NCBI GenBank assembly: GCA_015068135.1 | Contig: SVLB01000004.1 | Span: 24,043-88,042, forward strand | Direction: 5' to 3' | Length of the DNA stretch: 64,000 nucleotides | Source of the DNA: Oscillospiraceae bacterium | GTDB lineage: Bacteria > Bacillota > Clostridia > Oscillospirales > Oscillospiraceae | Shown here: positions 41,997 to 50,743 of the stretch, piece by piece | Layout of the letters: each line of letters starts with the position of its first letter | Numbering within the stretch: the first letter of the stretch is position 1 | Notes under the pieces: model-generated | What the model saw: the letters and a program-made list of their open reading frames with translations, nothing else | The model's database searches: none | Told to the model about the DNA's origin: nothing | Program-made: the position numbers and the translations under genes

Positions 41997-42040
41997 AAAA
42001 GCTGTCATCCCGAGCCTAGTCGGGATGACAGCTTTTCTTT
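41997..42040. terminator. Intrinsic terminator, TGTCATCC type
   Basis: AAAAGCTGTCATCCCGA pairs with TCGGGATGACAGCTTTT around a 6-base loop. It is bidirectional, serving the carboxypeptidase on plus and the oxidoreductase on minus. It shares the GCTGTCAT word with the long hairpin at 51768. Confidence 0.92.
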
Positions 42041-42052
42041 ACAGTTCCTGTG

Positions 42053-43267
42053 TTACTTTGTTTCCGGAGGGATCAGGGCATCATCAAAATGGATGATCAC
42101 GCCGGTGGCGGCCAGGGCCTTTTGCAGGGGGGAGATCTCCACCTGAGAAATGGGACAGCCTGCATCCAGGGCCATGGCGGCGGCCAGACCGGCAGCCTGA
42201 CCGGTGAGGATGGCAGGGGGGATCACCCGGAGGACCTCCCAGGCATAGCCCTCGGCGGCGGCACTGCGCCCGGCGGTAAGGATATTGTCCCAATCATCGC
42301 GGACCAATGTGCCGTAGGGGACTTCATAAATGGCATCCCGGCTCATGCAGTCGCCGATGGCACCCACGGAATCCTCGAAATGCCGGAATACATCCTCTTT
42401 TTGCAGGACATGGTTGCCGATGATATGCCGGGTGGTGCGGAACTGGTGCATGGCAGGGAGCATGACGATATCCCGGCTCTTCCGGTCATCGTTTTGAATG
42501 CGCGATAATACCTCCAGCTGATTGGTTTGGAAATACCGGGAGACCTGCTCACCGTCGGTGCCGTCCCAAAGGGGCATTCCCTCCGGGTGGTTTTTACCGG
42601 TCCGAGAGGCGTTTCCGCCGGGAATATCAAAGTACAGCTTGCCCACGTCCCGGTTTTCCACAGCCTTTTGGCAAGTGTCCAGATTCAGGCCGTAGCCTGC
42701 GTAGGTGTGGTAATTGCCCTGCTTGGCGGTGGGGACACCGGCATAGTGAAGCAGGTCCGCATCACCGGTGGTGTCAATGTACATTCCGGCACACAGACGG
42801 GTATAGCCGGATTTATTGAAGACCGTTGCTGAGCAAATATGCCCCTTTCGGGCTTCCACATCGGTGACCACCGTATCGAACATCAGGGTCACGCCGGCAT
42901 CGGAAAGCAGTTTACATAACACCAAAGCGAAAATGGGGGCAGAGTAGTGGCAGATCAGTCTGCGGTTGGTATTGCCCTGACCGGGCTCACCCTGTTGCCA
43001 TTCAGCAGGCAGGTCGTCCCAGCCGTAGCGACGGGCCAGATCCAAAAACTCCTGGGCCATGCCCTTGATGATCTGAGTCCCCCGTCCGTTGCACATGGGC
43101 TCAAAAAGGTTGACGATACCGGTGGTTGCCAAGCCACCCAGCTGAACGGCCTTTTCCACCAGTACGACTTGTTTGCCTTGACGGGCCGCCTGCAGAGCGG
43201 CGGCACAGCCGGCAACACCGCCGCCGGCTACCATAATGTCAAATTGCAGGGTTTGTGCAGCTTCCAT
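42053..43267 (-). CDS. FAD-dependent oxidoreductase (FAD_oxidored family)
   Basis: 404 residues. The dinucleotide-binding motif is DIMVAGGGVAGCAAALQAAR with the ribose-binding acid in VVLVEKA. GGLATTGIVNLFEP and YIDTTGDADLLHYAGVP are typical of the FAD-dependent family found beside carbohydrate genes (PF12831 type), and NILTAGRSAAAEGYAWEVLR closes the cofactor site. No signal peptide. Substrate unknown. It is a single gene, divergent from the pullulanase. Confidence 0.88.
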   Translation of the reverse strand: MEAAQTLQFDIMVAGGGVAGCAAALQAARQGKQVVLVEKAVQLGGLATTGIVNLFEPMCNGRGTQIIKGMAQEFLDLARRYGWDDLPAEWQQGEPGQGNTNRRLICHYSAPIFALVLCKLLSDAGVTLMFDTVVTDVEARKGHICSATVFNKSGYTRLCAGMYIDTTGDADLLHYAGVPTAKQGNYHTYAGYGLNLDTCQKAVENRDVGKLYFDIPGGNASRTGKNHPEGMPLWDGTDGEQVSRYFQTNQLEVLSRIQNDDRKSRDIVMLPAMHQFRTTRHIIGNHVLQKEDVFRHFEDSVGAIGDCMSRDAIYEVPYGTLVRDDWDNILTAGRSAAAEGYAWEVLRVIPPAILTGQAAGLAAAMALDAGCPISQVEISPLQKALAATGVIIHFDDALIPPETK

Positions 43268-43332
43268 CGTTACGCCCTCCCGATTTTTTGACCATTATAA
43301 CAAGGCTTTTTTTAGAATGCAATAAAAGATTC

Positions 43333-43362
43333 TTGCATTGCACCCAGGAAGGCTGTTATAAT
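43333..43362 (+). promoter_or_regulatory. Promoter upstream of the pullulanase gene
   Basis: TTGCAT (43333-43338), 18-base spacer, TATAAT (43357-43362). Confidence 0.65.
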
Positions 43363-43374
43363 AAAAAATGTATT

Positions 43375-43400
43375 GTAGTGGGGGGCAAGCCCCACCCTAC
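43375..43400. repeat. Hairpin repeat in the pullulanase leader
   Basis: GTAGTGGGGGGCAAGCCCCA followed by CCCTAC, a member of the GTAGGG family placed between the promoter and the ribosome site, as in the second spoVT copy. Confidence 0.7.
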
Positions 43401-43451
43401 GGATGCCTTTTGGGAGTAGTTTCAAAGAAAAACCAATCAGAGGAGTATACC

Positions 43452-45350
43452 ATGCAGTATTCTACCGCCGCGTTTGAAAAAGAATATACCTATGAGGGAA
43501 CCGACCTGGGGGCGACCTGGTCGCCGGAGGGGACGGTTTTCAAGGTTTGGGCCCCGACGGCAGACTGGGTGCAGATCCTGCTCTATCCCACGGGAGATCC
43601 CAAAAACCGGGAGGTTTTGCAGACCCTGCCCATGGAAAAAGGGAAACGGGGCGTTTGGACTGCCCGGGCCTCCGGAGATTTGAACGGCATCTATTATACC
43701 TGCCATGCCCGGGTGGAACGGGAGACTGTGGAGGTCTGCGACCCCTATGCCAAAGCCGTGGGTATCAACGGTCACCGGGCTATGGTCATTGACCTGGCAT
43801 CCACCGACCCTGCCGGCTGGGAGCGGGACCGGGATCCCAATGGGGGAAAGCCCATCACCCAGGCTGTGATCTGTGAGCTGCACCTGCGGGATCTGAGTGT
43901 GGACCCGAAAAGCGGCATGACCCATAAGGGCAAGTATTTGGCCCTGACGGAAAAGGGTACCCATACCCCAGGGGGCGAAAGCACGGGACTGGATCATTTT
44001 TGTGATCTGGGGATCACCCATTTGCAGCTGCTTCCTGTGTATGACTATGGCTCTGTGGACGAGGCGGCACCGGACCGTCCCCAGTACAATTGGGGCTATG
44101 ATCCGGTCAATTACAATGTGCCGGAGGGCTCTTATGCCACAGATCCCTGCCGGGGCGAGGTGCGGATCCGGGAGTTTAAGGAAATGGTCAAAGCCATCCA
44201 TGACCGGGGGATCAGTGTGGTGATGGATGTGGTGTACAACCATGTATACCACCGGGACAGCTTCTGCTTTAACCGACTGGTGCCGGGGTATTTCAGCCGT
44301 ATCAACGACCGGGATGAGTATTCCAACGGCTCCGGCTGTGGCAACGACACGGCCTCGGAGCGGTCTATGGTGCGAAAGTATATAGTGGATTCCGTGAAAT
44401 ATTGGGCGGACGAATACCATATTGACGGCTTCCGGTTTGACCTTGCGGGGCTTTTGGATGTGAAGACCGTTCGGCAGATCATGGCGGCGGTGAGCAAGGA
44501 GCATCCCAATGTGCTGTTTTACGGTGAGGGCTGGCACATGGGTACGGCCCTTACCCGTCCCGATGTTTCCCTTTGTGACCAGGGCAATGCCCCCTTGGTT
44601 CCCGGCTTTGCCTTCTTCAACGATACCATCCGGGACGGACTCCGTGGCTCGGTGTTTGCGGCAGATGCCCCGGGCTATGTGTCCGGCAACGGGGAGCTGA
44701 CCGGGGCTGTGGCGGACTGCTTCCGGGGCAGGGCGTTTTGGTGTCCCAAACCGGCGCAGAGCATCAATTATGTGTCCTGCCACGATAATCTGACCTTATT
44801 TGACAAGCTGACGGTTTCTTCCCCAGGAGCCTACCGGGAACAGCTCATTGCCCGAAACAAGCTGGCGGCGGCAGTGGTGATGCTCAGCCAGGGCGTGCCC
44901 TTCTTCCAGGCGGGTGAGGAGTTTTTGCGTACCAAACGGGATGCCCGTGGGGTGGTGGATAACAGCTATGCAAGCCCCGATTCTGTGAACCGGATCCAAT
45001 GGGGATTGCTGGATCAGCCGGAGTATGCCCGGGTACGGGACTATTACCGGGGACTGATCGCTTTGCGCAAAAGCAGCCCCGATTGGCAGATGACCGAGAC
45101 TTCCCAGGTGGAAAGATCCATATTCCCCATAGAGGGACTGGGTGACCGTGTCCTGGGCTTTTGGATCCGCGGACGGGAGGAATGGTGCGTGGTGCTCAAT
45201 CCTACCAACCGGGAGGTCACCCTGAATCTGCCCCAGGGGACCTGGGAGTTGGTGGTGAATGAAAAGAACGCCGGTACGGCGCCTTTGGGGGTATTCACCC
45301 GAACAGTCCAGGCCGCACCCATCAGCGCAGCGGTGCTTAGAAAGCAGTAA
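43452..45350 (+). CDS. pulA: Type I pullulanase
   Basis: 632 residues from the ATG at 43452 with AGAGGAG upstream; the frame opens at 43368 but that part is leader. A CBM48-like N-terminal domain (about 15-105) is followed by the GH13 barrel. The pullulanase signature YNWGYDP is at about residue 213. The nucleophile Asp is in DGFRFDLAGL (about 329), the acid/base Glu in YGEGWHMG (about 359) and the third Asp in VSCHDNLTLFD. No signal peptide, so it debranches alpha-1,6 linkages of imported glucans or glycogen, working with the neopullulanase at 18693. Confidence 0.94.
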   Translation: MQYSTAAFEKEYTYEGTDLGATWSPEGTVFKVWAPTADWVQILLYPTGDPKNREVLQTLPMEKGKRGVWTARASGDLNGIYYTCHARVERETVEVCDPYAKAVGINGHRAMVIDLASTDPAGWERDRDPNGGKPITQAVICELHLRDLSVDPKSGMTHKGKYLALTEKGTHTPGGESTGLDHFCDLGITHLQLLPVYDYGSVDEAAPDRPQYNWGYDPVNYNVPEGSYATDPCRGEVRIREFKEMVKAIHDRGISVVMDVVYNHVYHRDSFCFNRLVPGYFSRINDRDEYSNGSGCGNDTASERSMVRKYIVDSVKYWADEYHIDGFRFDLAGLLDVKTVRQIMAAVSKEHPNVLFYGEGWHMGTALTRPDVSLCDQGNAPLVPGFAFFNDTIRDGLRGSVFAADAPGYVSGNGELTGAVADCFRGRAFWCPKPAQSINYVSCHDNLTLFDKLTVSSPGAYREQLIARNKLAAAVVMLSQGVPFFQAGEEFLRTKRDARGVVDNSYASPDSVNRIQWGLLDQPEYARVRDYYRGLIALRKSSPDWQMTETSQVERSIFPIEGLGDRVLGFWIRGREEWCVVLNPTNREVTLNLPQGTWELVVNEKNAGTAPLGVFTRTVQAAPISAAVLRKQ

Positions 45351-45358
45351 TTTGGCGC

Positions 45359-45408
45359 AAAAAACCCTTGGCAGGTTTCGCAAAGGCGAAATCTGCCAAG
45401 GGTTTTTT
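45359..45408. terminator. Long intrinsic terminator after pulA
   Basis: AAAAAACCCTTGGCAGGTTT and CGC pair with GCG and AAATCTGCCAAGGGTTTTTT, with one G-U. Confidence 0.9.
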
Positions 45409-45429
45409 GACCAGGAGCGTAGACCACCA

Positions 45430-45457
45430 AAGGCTTCTCCCGAGGGAGAAGCCTTTG
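45430..45457. repeat. Hairpin repeat of the CTTCTCCC type
   Basis: AAAGGCTTCTCCC and GGGAGAAGCCTTT form a near-perfect palindrome. Same family as 18472-18492. A CCGCTTCGCGG remnant and GACGGCGTTCCCCAC follow to about 45497. Confidence 0.7.
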
Positions 45458-45529
45458 CCGCTTCGCGGTCGAAACACCGAGGACGGCGTTCCCCACAATG
45501 TTCCGAAATTATGACCTGCTAATTTGCCC

Positions 45530-46420
45530 TTACTCTGTGCAGATGACCCGGGCACCCTGGAATTCCACATGGAGGGGGATCATCTGCCAATTGGCCTGGG
45601 TGATGGCGTTGAGCTTCTTGGCAAGCTTTTCTTCCAGATGCTCATCCAAAGTGATGCACAAAAGGGTAGGACCTGCGCCGCTGAGGCAGAAGGCCGCTCC
45701 GGTGGTGCGGACCAAAGTCTCAATGGCATCGTAATCGGCAATAAGGTTTCTGCGGTAGGGCTGGTGGATCCGGTCCTGCATGGCGTTGCGCAGAAGCTTT
45801 TCATTGCCCAGCTCCAGGGCCTTCAGGACCATGGCACCGTGGGAGATGTTGTAGACCGCATCGGCCCGGTCGTAATCCGTGGGCAGAACGCTTCGGGCAA
45901 AGTGGGTGGAAATGGGGAAGTCCGGAACCAGGGCCAAAAACTCCCAGTCAGGATGCAGGGGGAAATTCACAGTTACCGGCAGACCGTTATCCACCATAGA
46001 GGCGGTCAGACCGCCGAAAAAGGCAGGGGCCAGGTTGTCCGGGTGACCTTCCATGGCATTGGTAATGTTGAGCAGACCCTGGGTGGACAGCTTATTGCCG
46101 CGCAGGACATTGGCACCCATGGCACCGGCCACCAGCAGGGCAGCGGAGGAACCCAAACCGCGGCCAATGGGGATCTGGGCATCAATATGGATCTTGACGC
46201 CCCGAACCTCCTCACTCAAAGAGGCCAAAACAGCGCAGTAGGACACATAGGCCAGGTTATCCGGGCCGGTGTATTCCTCGTCACAGCCGGTGATCTCCAG
46301 ACCGGAGTCGGTTTCTTCAAAGGTAACGTCCGTATACAGACTCAGGGCACAGCCGAAGGCATCAAAGCCGGGGCCGAGATTGGCGGTGGTGGCAGGAACC
46401 CGAATGGTTACTTTATGCAT
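45530..46420 (-). CDS. thrB: Homoserine kinase
   Basis: 296 residues, GHMP-kinase family. The N-terminus has VRVPATTANLGPGFDAFG-like sequence (IRVPATTANLGPGFDAFGC), and the nucleotide loop is PIGRGLGSSAALLVAG (about residue 85-100). A C-terminal GHMP domain with FCLSGAGPTLLCI follows. It phosphorylates homoserine for threonine synthesis. It lies 17 bases after thrC on the same strand, convergent with pulA. Confidence 0.95.
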   Translation of the reverse strand: MHKVTIRVPATTANLGPGFDAFGCALSLYTDVTFEETDSGLEITGCDEEYTGPDNLAYVSYCAVLASLSEEVRGVKIHIDAQIPIGRGLGSSAALLVAGAMGANVLRGNKLSTQGLLNITNAMEGHPDNLAPAFFGGLTASMVDNGLPVTVNFPLHPDWEFLALVPDFPISTHFARSVLPTDYDRADAVYNISHGAMVLKALELGNEKLLRNAMQDRIHQPYRRNLIADYDAIETLVRTTGAAFCLSGAGPTLLCITLDEHLEEKLAKKLNAITQANWQMIPLHVEFQGARVICTE

Positions 46421-46437
46421 AATAATCTACCTTTCTG

Positions 46438-47877
46438 TCAGGAAATATTGGCAACAAAATCCAGCATCTGCTCCTTGGCGATACAGCCGGTATGACGCTC
46501 CGGTTTTTGCTGCAGACCCACTAGATTCTTGGGGATGGGAACACCGGTCTTTTCATAAAGCCGTGCCATCATGGCAAACTCGTCGGTGCCCTTCACCGGC
46601 TCCAGGGCAGAGAGGACTGCCGCCGGGAATTTGTAGGGGGAGGCGGTGGACAGTACCACCATAGGTGTGTTGTCATTGGCTTGGTTTACATAATCTTCTG
46701 CTACCGCCCAGGCCGTTGCGGTGTGGGTGTCGCACAGGTACCCGTATTGGCTGTAGACCTTGCCGATGGTCTGCCGGGCCTGCTCGTCGCCGCAGAAGCC
46801 TGCCCAAAATTCCTTTTGAATGGTGGAAAGCAGAGCTTCCGGGACGGTATAGGCCCCCTGGGTGTTCAGCTGACCCATGAGATTCGCCACCAGCCCGGTA
46901 TCCCCGGAGAGGAAATACAACAGCCGCTCCAAATTGGAGGAGACCAAAATATCCATAGAGGGGGAGATGGTCTTGTGCAGGGGCCGTCTGCGATCGTAGG
47001 TGCCGGTGGTGAGGAAGTCTGTCAGCACGTTGTTGGCGTTGGAGGCACAGATCAGCCGCCCCACGGGCAGACCCATCTGTTTTGCCAGCCATCCGGCAAG
47101 AATATCACCGAAATTGCCGGTGGGAACGCAGAAATTCACAGGATCTCCCATTTTCACAGTACCGGCCTGCAAAAGATCCTTGTAGGCCTTGAAATAATAG
47201 GTGACCTGGGGGGCAAGTCTTCCAATATTGATGGAGTTGGCAGTGGACAGCTGCTTTCCCGGCACACCGGAGGCGAAAAGCTGTTTTACACCGGTTTGGG
47301 CATCATCAAAATTGCCCTCCACGGCACACACGGCAACATTGCCACCCTCCTGGGTGACCATTTGGGCCCGCTGTACCGCGGACACGCCGCCCTGGGGATA
47401 GAACACGCAGATCTTTACCCCGGGAACATCCCGGAAACCCTCCAAGGCTGCTTTGCCGGTGTCGCCGGAGGTGGCGGTGAGGATGGTGATGTCACCTTCC
47501 ATACCCTGCTGCTGCCGGGCGGCGGTGAGCAGCCGGGGGAGCATACAAAGGGCCACATCCTTAAAGGCGGAGGTGGGTCCGTGGAATAATTCCAGTACCG
47601 TAAAGGGACCTGCGGCCTGGGTGGGGGTCAGTTCCGAACTGGTGAATTTTCCGGTGTAGGCGGCGCGCACCAGTGCTTCCATGTTTTGGATGTCCGGAAG
47701 CAGACTGCCGATGATCCGGGTAGCCATATCCATGGTGGAGCCTTCCAGGCAGGTGATCACGTCCAGCTGGGGCAATGTGTCCGGCACATACAGACCCCCA
47801 TCCGGTGCAAGGCCCCTCAGGACTGCCTGACTGCCGGTGATGGATTCGTCCGTTCCACGGGTGGAATGATAACGCAT
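46438..47877 (-). CDS. thrC: Threonine synthase
   Basis: 479 residues, the long (class with N-terminal extension) form. It begins MRYHSTRG with GLAPDGGLYVPDTLP, as usual. The PLP lysine is in HGPTSAFKDVALCML (about residue 105), and ATSGDTGKAALEGF forms the phosphate-binding part. It converts phosphohomoserine to threonine. Divergent from the T-box-hom-lysC-asd operon; with thrB it completes the branch. I see no T-box on the minus strand of the shared gap, so it is controlled differently from hom. Start ATG 47877 with AAGGAG. Confidence 0.95.
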   Translation of the reverse strand: MRYHSTRGTDESITGSQAVLRGLAPDGGLYVPDTLPQLDVITCLEGSTMDMATRIIGSLLPDIQNMEALVRAAYTGKFTSSELTPTQAAGPFTVLELFHGPTSAFKDVALCMLPRLLTAARQQQGMEGDITILTATSGDTGKAALEGFRDVPGVKICVFYPQGGVSAVQRAQMVTQEGGNVAVCAVEGNFDDAQTGVKQLFASGVPGKQLSTANSINIGRLAPQVTYYFKAYKDLLQAGTVKMGDPVNFCVPTGNFGDILAGWLAKQMGLPVGRLICASNANNVLTDFLTTGTYDRRRPLHKTISPSMDILVSSNLERLLYFLSGDTGLVANLMGQLNTQGAYTVPEALLSTIQKEFWAGFCGDEQARQTIGKVYSQYGYLCDTHTATAWAVAEDYVNQANDNTPMVVLSTASPYKFPAAVLSALEPVKGTDEFAMMARLYEKTGVPIPKNLVGLQQKPERHTGCIAKEQMLDFVANIS

Positions 47878-47977
47878 AGGATCATCTCCTTAAGTAAGTA
47901 AAATTTGTCTACCATCATACTGCTTTTTTTCAAAAAAATCAAGTAAAAACTACCTTCAAGCGGTGGATAAAAAAATC

Positions 47978-48007
47978 TTGACAAATCTATGGGTTTCGGG
48001 GTATAAT
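47978..48007 (+). promoter_or_regulatory. Promoter of the hom operon
   Basis: TTGACA (47978-47983), 18-base spacer, TATAAT (48002-48007). Confidence 0.8.
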
Positions 48008-48013
48008 ACTGGA

Positions 48014-48246
48014 AATATTGCAAAGGCTGAGAAAAGAAGAGTACCCGTTGGATGCGGTCAGAGAGCCCCGGTTGGTGGAAAGGGGCACGTTTGAGGGTGG
48101 GGAACATGGTCTTGGAGCCGGATTGCCGACAGTTAAGCAGTCCCGGGTGCGCCCGTTATTGCGCCAATGAGGCAGCGTAAGCTGTAAATCAAGGTGGTAC
48201 CGCGTCGAGTTTCGTCGTCCTTGCTGTATTGGCAAGGGCGTTTTTC
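48014..48246 (+). ncRNA. T-box riboswitch of the hom-lysC-asd operon
   Basis: The T-box sequence AAGGTGGTACCGCG is at 48191-48204, followed by the terminator CGTCCTTGC/GCAAGGGCG with TTTTT (to about 48246). Stem I is marked by AGTA (near 48039), the AGAGAGCC and GGTTGGTGG loop elements (near 48062-48080) and a distal GGGGAACATGGTCTTGGAGC. T-boxes read uncharged tRNA: binding of its CCA end stabilises the antiterminator. The specifier lies within GAACATGG, where ACA (Thr) or ATG (Met) would both fit this pathway; I cannot settle the register by eye. Confidence 0.93.
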
Positions 48247-48266
48247 TTTTGAGAGGAGAGATTGTT

Positions 48267-49388
48267 ATGAATATTGGCTTGCTTGGCTTCGGTGTTGTGG
48301 GCAGAGGTCTTTACGACCTGACCGCGGGCCGTGAGGATATGCAGGTGAAAAAGGTGGTCTGTCTGGAGGACATCACCCTGCCGGATGCCCAGGTGACCCG
48401 GGATTTTCAGGAGGTTTTGCAGGATCCTGCCATCGATACCGTTGTGGAGGCCATGGGCGGTCTGCATCCGGCCTATGAATTTGTCCGGGCCTGCCTGGAG
48501 GCCGGCAAGAATGTGGTGACCTCCAATAAGGCATTGGTTGCTACCTTCTATGATGAACTGATCCCCCTGGCCCAGGAAAAGGGCGTTTGCTTCCGCTGTA
48601 CCGCGGCTGTGGGCGGCGGTATCAGCTGGCTGTCTGAGCTGGAGCGCACCCGCCGCACCCAGGCGGTCACCCAGGTGGGCGGCATTATGAACGGCACCTG
48701 CAACTATATTTTGGACTCCATGACCCGTTTGGGTATGGACTATGGCGAGGCACTGTCCCAGGCACAGAAGCTGGGGTATGCCGAGGCCAATCCCACCACC
48801 GATGTGGAGGGCATCGATACCTGGCACAAGCTGATCCTCTCTTCCAACATTGCCTTTGGGGTAAGCCTGGAGACGGAGGGGATCCCCGTATGCGGTATCA
48901 GTAAGATCACTGCCGCCCATGTTGCGGATTTTAAGGCGCACGGGCTGGTATGCAAGCTGGTTTCCACCGGAAAGTGCCTGGACGGCAAGATCAGCGCCTA
49001 TGTACAGCCTACCTTGTTTGCCCAGGGTGAGCCGGAGGCCGCTGTGCCTGCCAATTTTAACCTGATCACCCTTGTGGGCACGGCATCCGAGCGCATGAGC
49101 TTCTACGGTCAGGGCGCGGGCCGTTATCCTACGGCGCACAATGTGATCCAGGACTGCGCGGATGTTTTGGCAGGGAAGGGCTTCTACTGTCCCTACGGGA
49201 AAAAGACAGCCGTTCACAATGACGATCAGCTTCGCTACTATGTCAGTGGTGTCACCGATGCCTGGGTGCAGGAAAACACAGCCGAAGCCTGGGAGCACGG
49301 TGTGATCACCCGGCCGGTGTCCGTAGATGCCATGCACGCATGGCGCAAAGCCAACCCCGACGCATTTATTGCGGCGGTCAACGAATAA
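48267..49388 (+). CDS. hom: Homoserine dehydrogenase
   Basis: 373 residues from the ATG at 48267 (GAGAGGAGAG upstream). The NAD(P)-binding start NIGLLGFGVVGRGLYDL, the catalytic segment GGGISWLSELERTRR with GIMNGTCNYILDSM, and AEANPTTDVEGIDTWHKL are all present. At 373 residues it is shorter than the ~430-residue forms that carry a C-terminal ACT domain, so direct feedback by threonine through ACT is not expected; control may rest on the T-box. First gene of hom-lysC-asd. Confidence 0.95.
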   Translation: MNIGLLGFGVVGRGLYDLTAGREDMQVKKVVCLEDITLPDAQVTRDFQEVLQDPAIDTVVEAMGGLHPAYEFVRACLEAGKNVVTSNKALVATFYDELIPLAQEKGVCFRCTAAVGGGISWLSELERTRRTQAVTQVGGIMNGTCNYILDSMTRLGMDYGEALSQAQKLGYAEANPTTDVEGIDTWHKLILSSNIAFGVSLETEGIPVCGISKITAAHVADFKAHGLVCKLVSTGKCLDGKISAYVQPTLFAQGEPEAAVPANFNLITLVGTASERMSFYGQGAGRYPTAHNVIQDCADVLAGKGFYCPYGKKTAVHNDDQLRYYVSGVTDAWVQENTAEAWEHGVITRPVSVDAMHAWRKANPDAFIAAVNE

Positions 49389-49406
49389 AAGGAAGAGGGG
49401 CTTCAT

Positions 49407-50723
49407 ATGCTCAAAGTAGCCAAATTTGGCGGTTCATCCATGGCCGATGCCGGCCAGTACCGGAAAGTACGGGATATTCTCCTGGCAGATCCCGGCCGCA
49501 AGGTGGTTGTGGTTTCTGCCGCCGGTAAGCGCAATAAAAATGACCATAAGATCACAGATCTTCTGTACCTTTGCTATGCTCATGTCCAGTACGGGGTGGA
49601 CTGCACCCCCGTGTTTGATCAGATCGCCAACCGGTATCTGGAGATCCGGGAGGAACTGCAGATCAACTTGGATCTGGAGCAGGAGCTGGCGGCACTGAAG
49701 CTGCGGCTGGAGGCAAAGAACCTGACCCAGGACGAGCTGGTCAGCCGTGGCGAGTATTTCTCTGCAAAGCTGATGGCCGCATTTTTGGACTTCCAGTTTG
49801 TAGATGCGGTGGACTGGATCCGTTTCCGCATGGACGGCACTGTGGATGAGGAAGCCTCCTATGAGCTTCTGCGCAGTCAGGTCCGTGGCAAGGGCGTGGT
49901 AATCCCCGGCTTCTACGGCCTGATGCCCGATGGACACATCCGCACCTTTACCCGTGGCGGCAGTGATATCACCGGTGCATTGGCGGCCGCTGCCCTGGAT
50001 GCGGACGTATACGAAAACTGGACGGATGTTTCCGGCATTTTGATGGCAGATCCCCGGATCGTTAAGGATCCCCTGCCCATTCCGGAGGTCACCTATGACG
50101 AGCTTCGGGAGCTGAGCTATGCCGGAGCCCAGGTGCTCCACGAGGGCACCATCATGCCGGTTCGGGAGAAGGGCATCCCTGTCAATATCCGCAATACCAA
50201 TGATCCCGGGCATGAGGGTACGATCATCAAAGAGGACTTTGATTCCGAGATCGACCCCCACCGGGTCCTGACCGGCATCACCGGCAAAAAGGATTTTTCC
50301 ATTATCACCGTGTTCAAACGGGGCCTGACCAGTCAGGTGGGTGTTCTGCGGAAGATCCTATCGGTGTTGGAGCGGCATAATATTTCTGTGGACTTTGTGC
50401 CGAACGGTATTGATAATGTGTCGCTGGTGATGCCCACGGAGGTGATCGCCCCCCATCTGTACAAGGTGCTGGCGGAGATCCAGCAGGATGTGGAGCCCAA
50501 CGAGATCGAGGTCATTGACCAGATCGCCATCGTTGCCGCTGTGGGACACCGGATGTCCAGCCGACCCGGTGTTTCCGGACAGCTCTTTGCCGCGCTGGGT
50601 GAGGCGGGGATCAATATCCGTATGATCAACCAGGGCCCCGATGAGCTGAACATCATCTTCGGCGTGGACAATCGGGACTTTGCCGAAGCCATCCGTGTGC
50701 TGTACAACAGCTTTACGAAGTAA
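49407..50723 (+). CDS. lysC: Aspartate kinase
   Basis: 438 residues. The kinase domain starts VAKFGGSSMADAGQY and has FTRGGSDITGALAAAAL (about 172-188) and NWTDVSGILMADPRIV. Two C-terminal ACT domains follow (about 300-370 and 375-435), with TSQVGVLRKILSVLERHNIS in the first. Single-polypeptide AK with tandem ACT is the lysine/threonine-inhibited type in many bacteria; which effector applies is unknown. 18 bases after hom, 20 before asd. Named by family, as isozyme identity is uncertain. Confidence 0.92.
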   Translation: MLKVAKFGGSSMADAGQYRKVRDILLADPGRKVVVVSAAGKRNKNDHKITDLLYLCYAHVQYGVDCTPVFDQIANRYLEIREELQINLDLEQELAALKLRLEAKNLTQDELVSRGEYFSAKLMAAFLDFQFVDAVDWIRFRMDGTVDEEASYELLRSQVRGKGVVIPGFYGLMPDGHIRTFTRGGSDITGALAAAALDADVYENWTDVSGILMADPRIVKDPLPIPEVTYDELRELSYAGAQVLHEGTIMPVREKGIPVNIRNTNDPGHEGTIIKEDFDSEIDPHRVLTGITGKKDFSIITVFKRGLTSQVGVLRKILSVLERHNISVDFVPNGIDNVSLVMPTEVIAPHLYKVLAEIQQDVEPNEIEVIDQIAIVAAVGHRMSSRPGVSGQLFAALGEAGINIRMINQGPDELNIIFGVDNRDFAEAIRVLYNSFTK

Positions 50724-50743
50724 CTGTCTTTGGAGGGATATTT

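Noticed and set aside
37521..42008. A 1495-codon open frame on the minus strand, opposite the secreted carboxypeptidase
   Set aside because: It is a shadow: the plus-strand gene has a signal peptide, ribosome site and M14 motifs, while the antisense product is His/Gly-rich low-grade sequence with no start context.
48014..48246. A protein-coding region ahead of hom
   Set aside because: The T-box sequence and terminator explain the whole stretch; no frame with a ribosome site is present.
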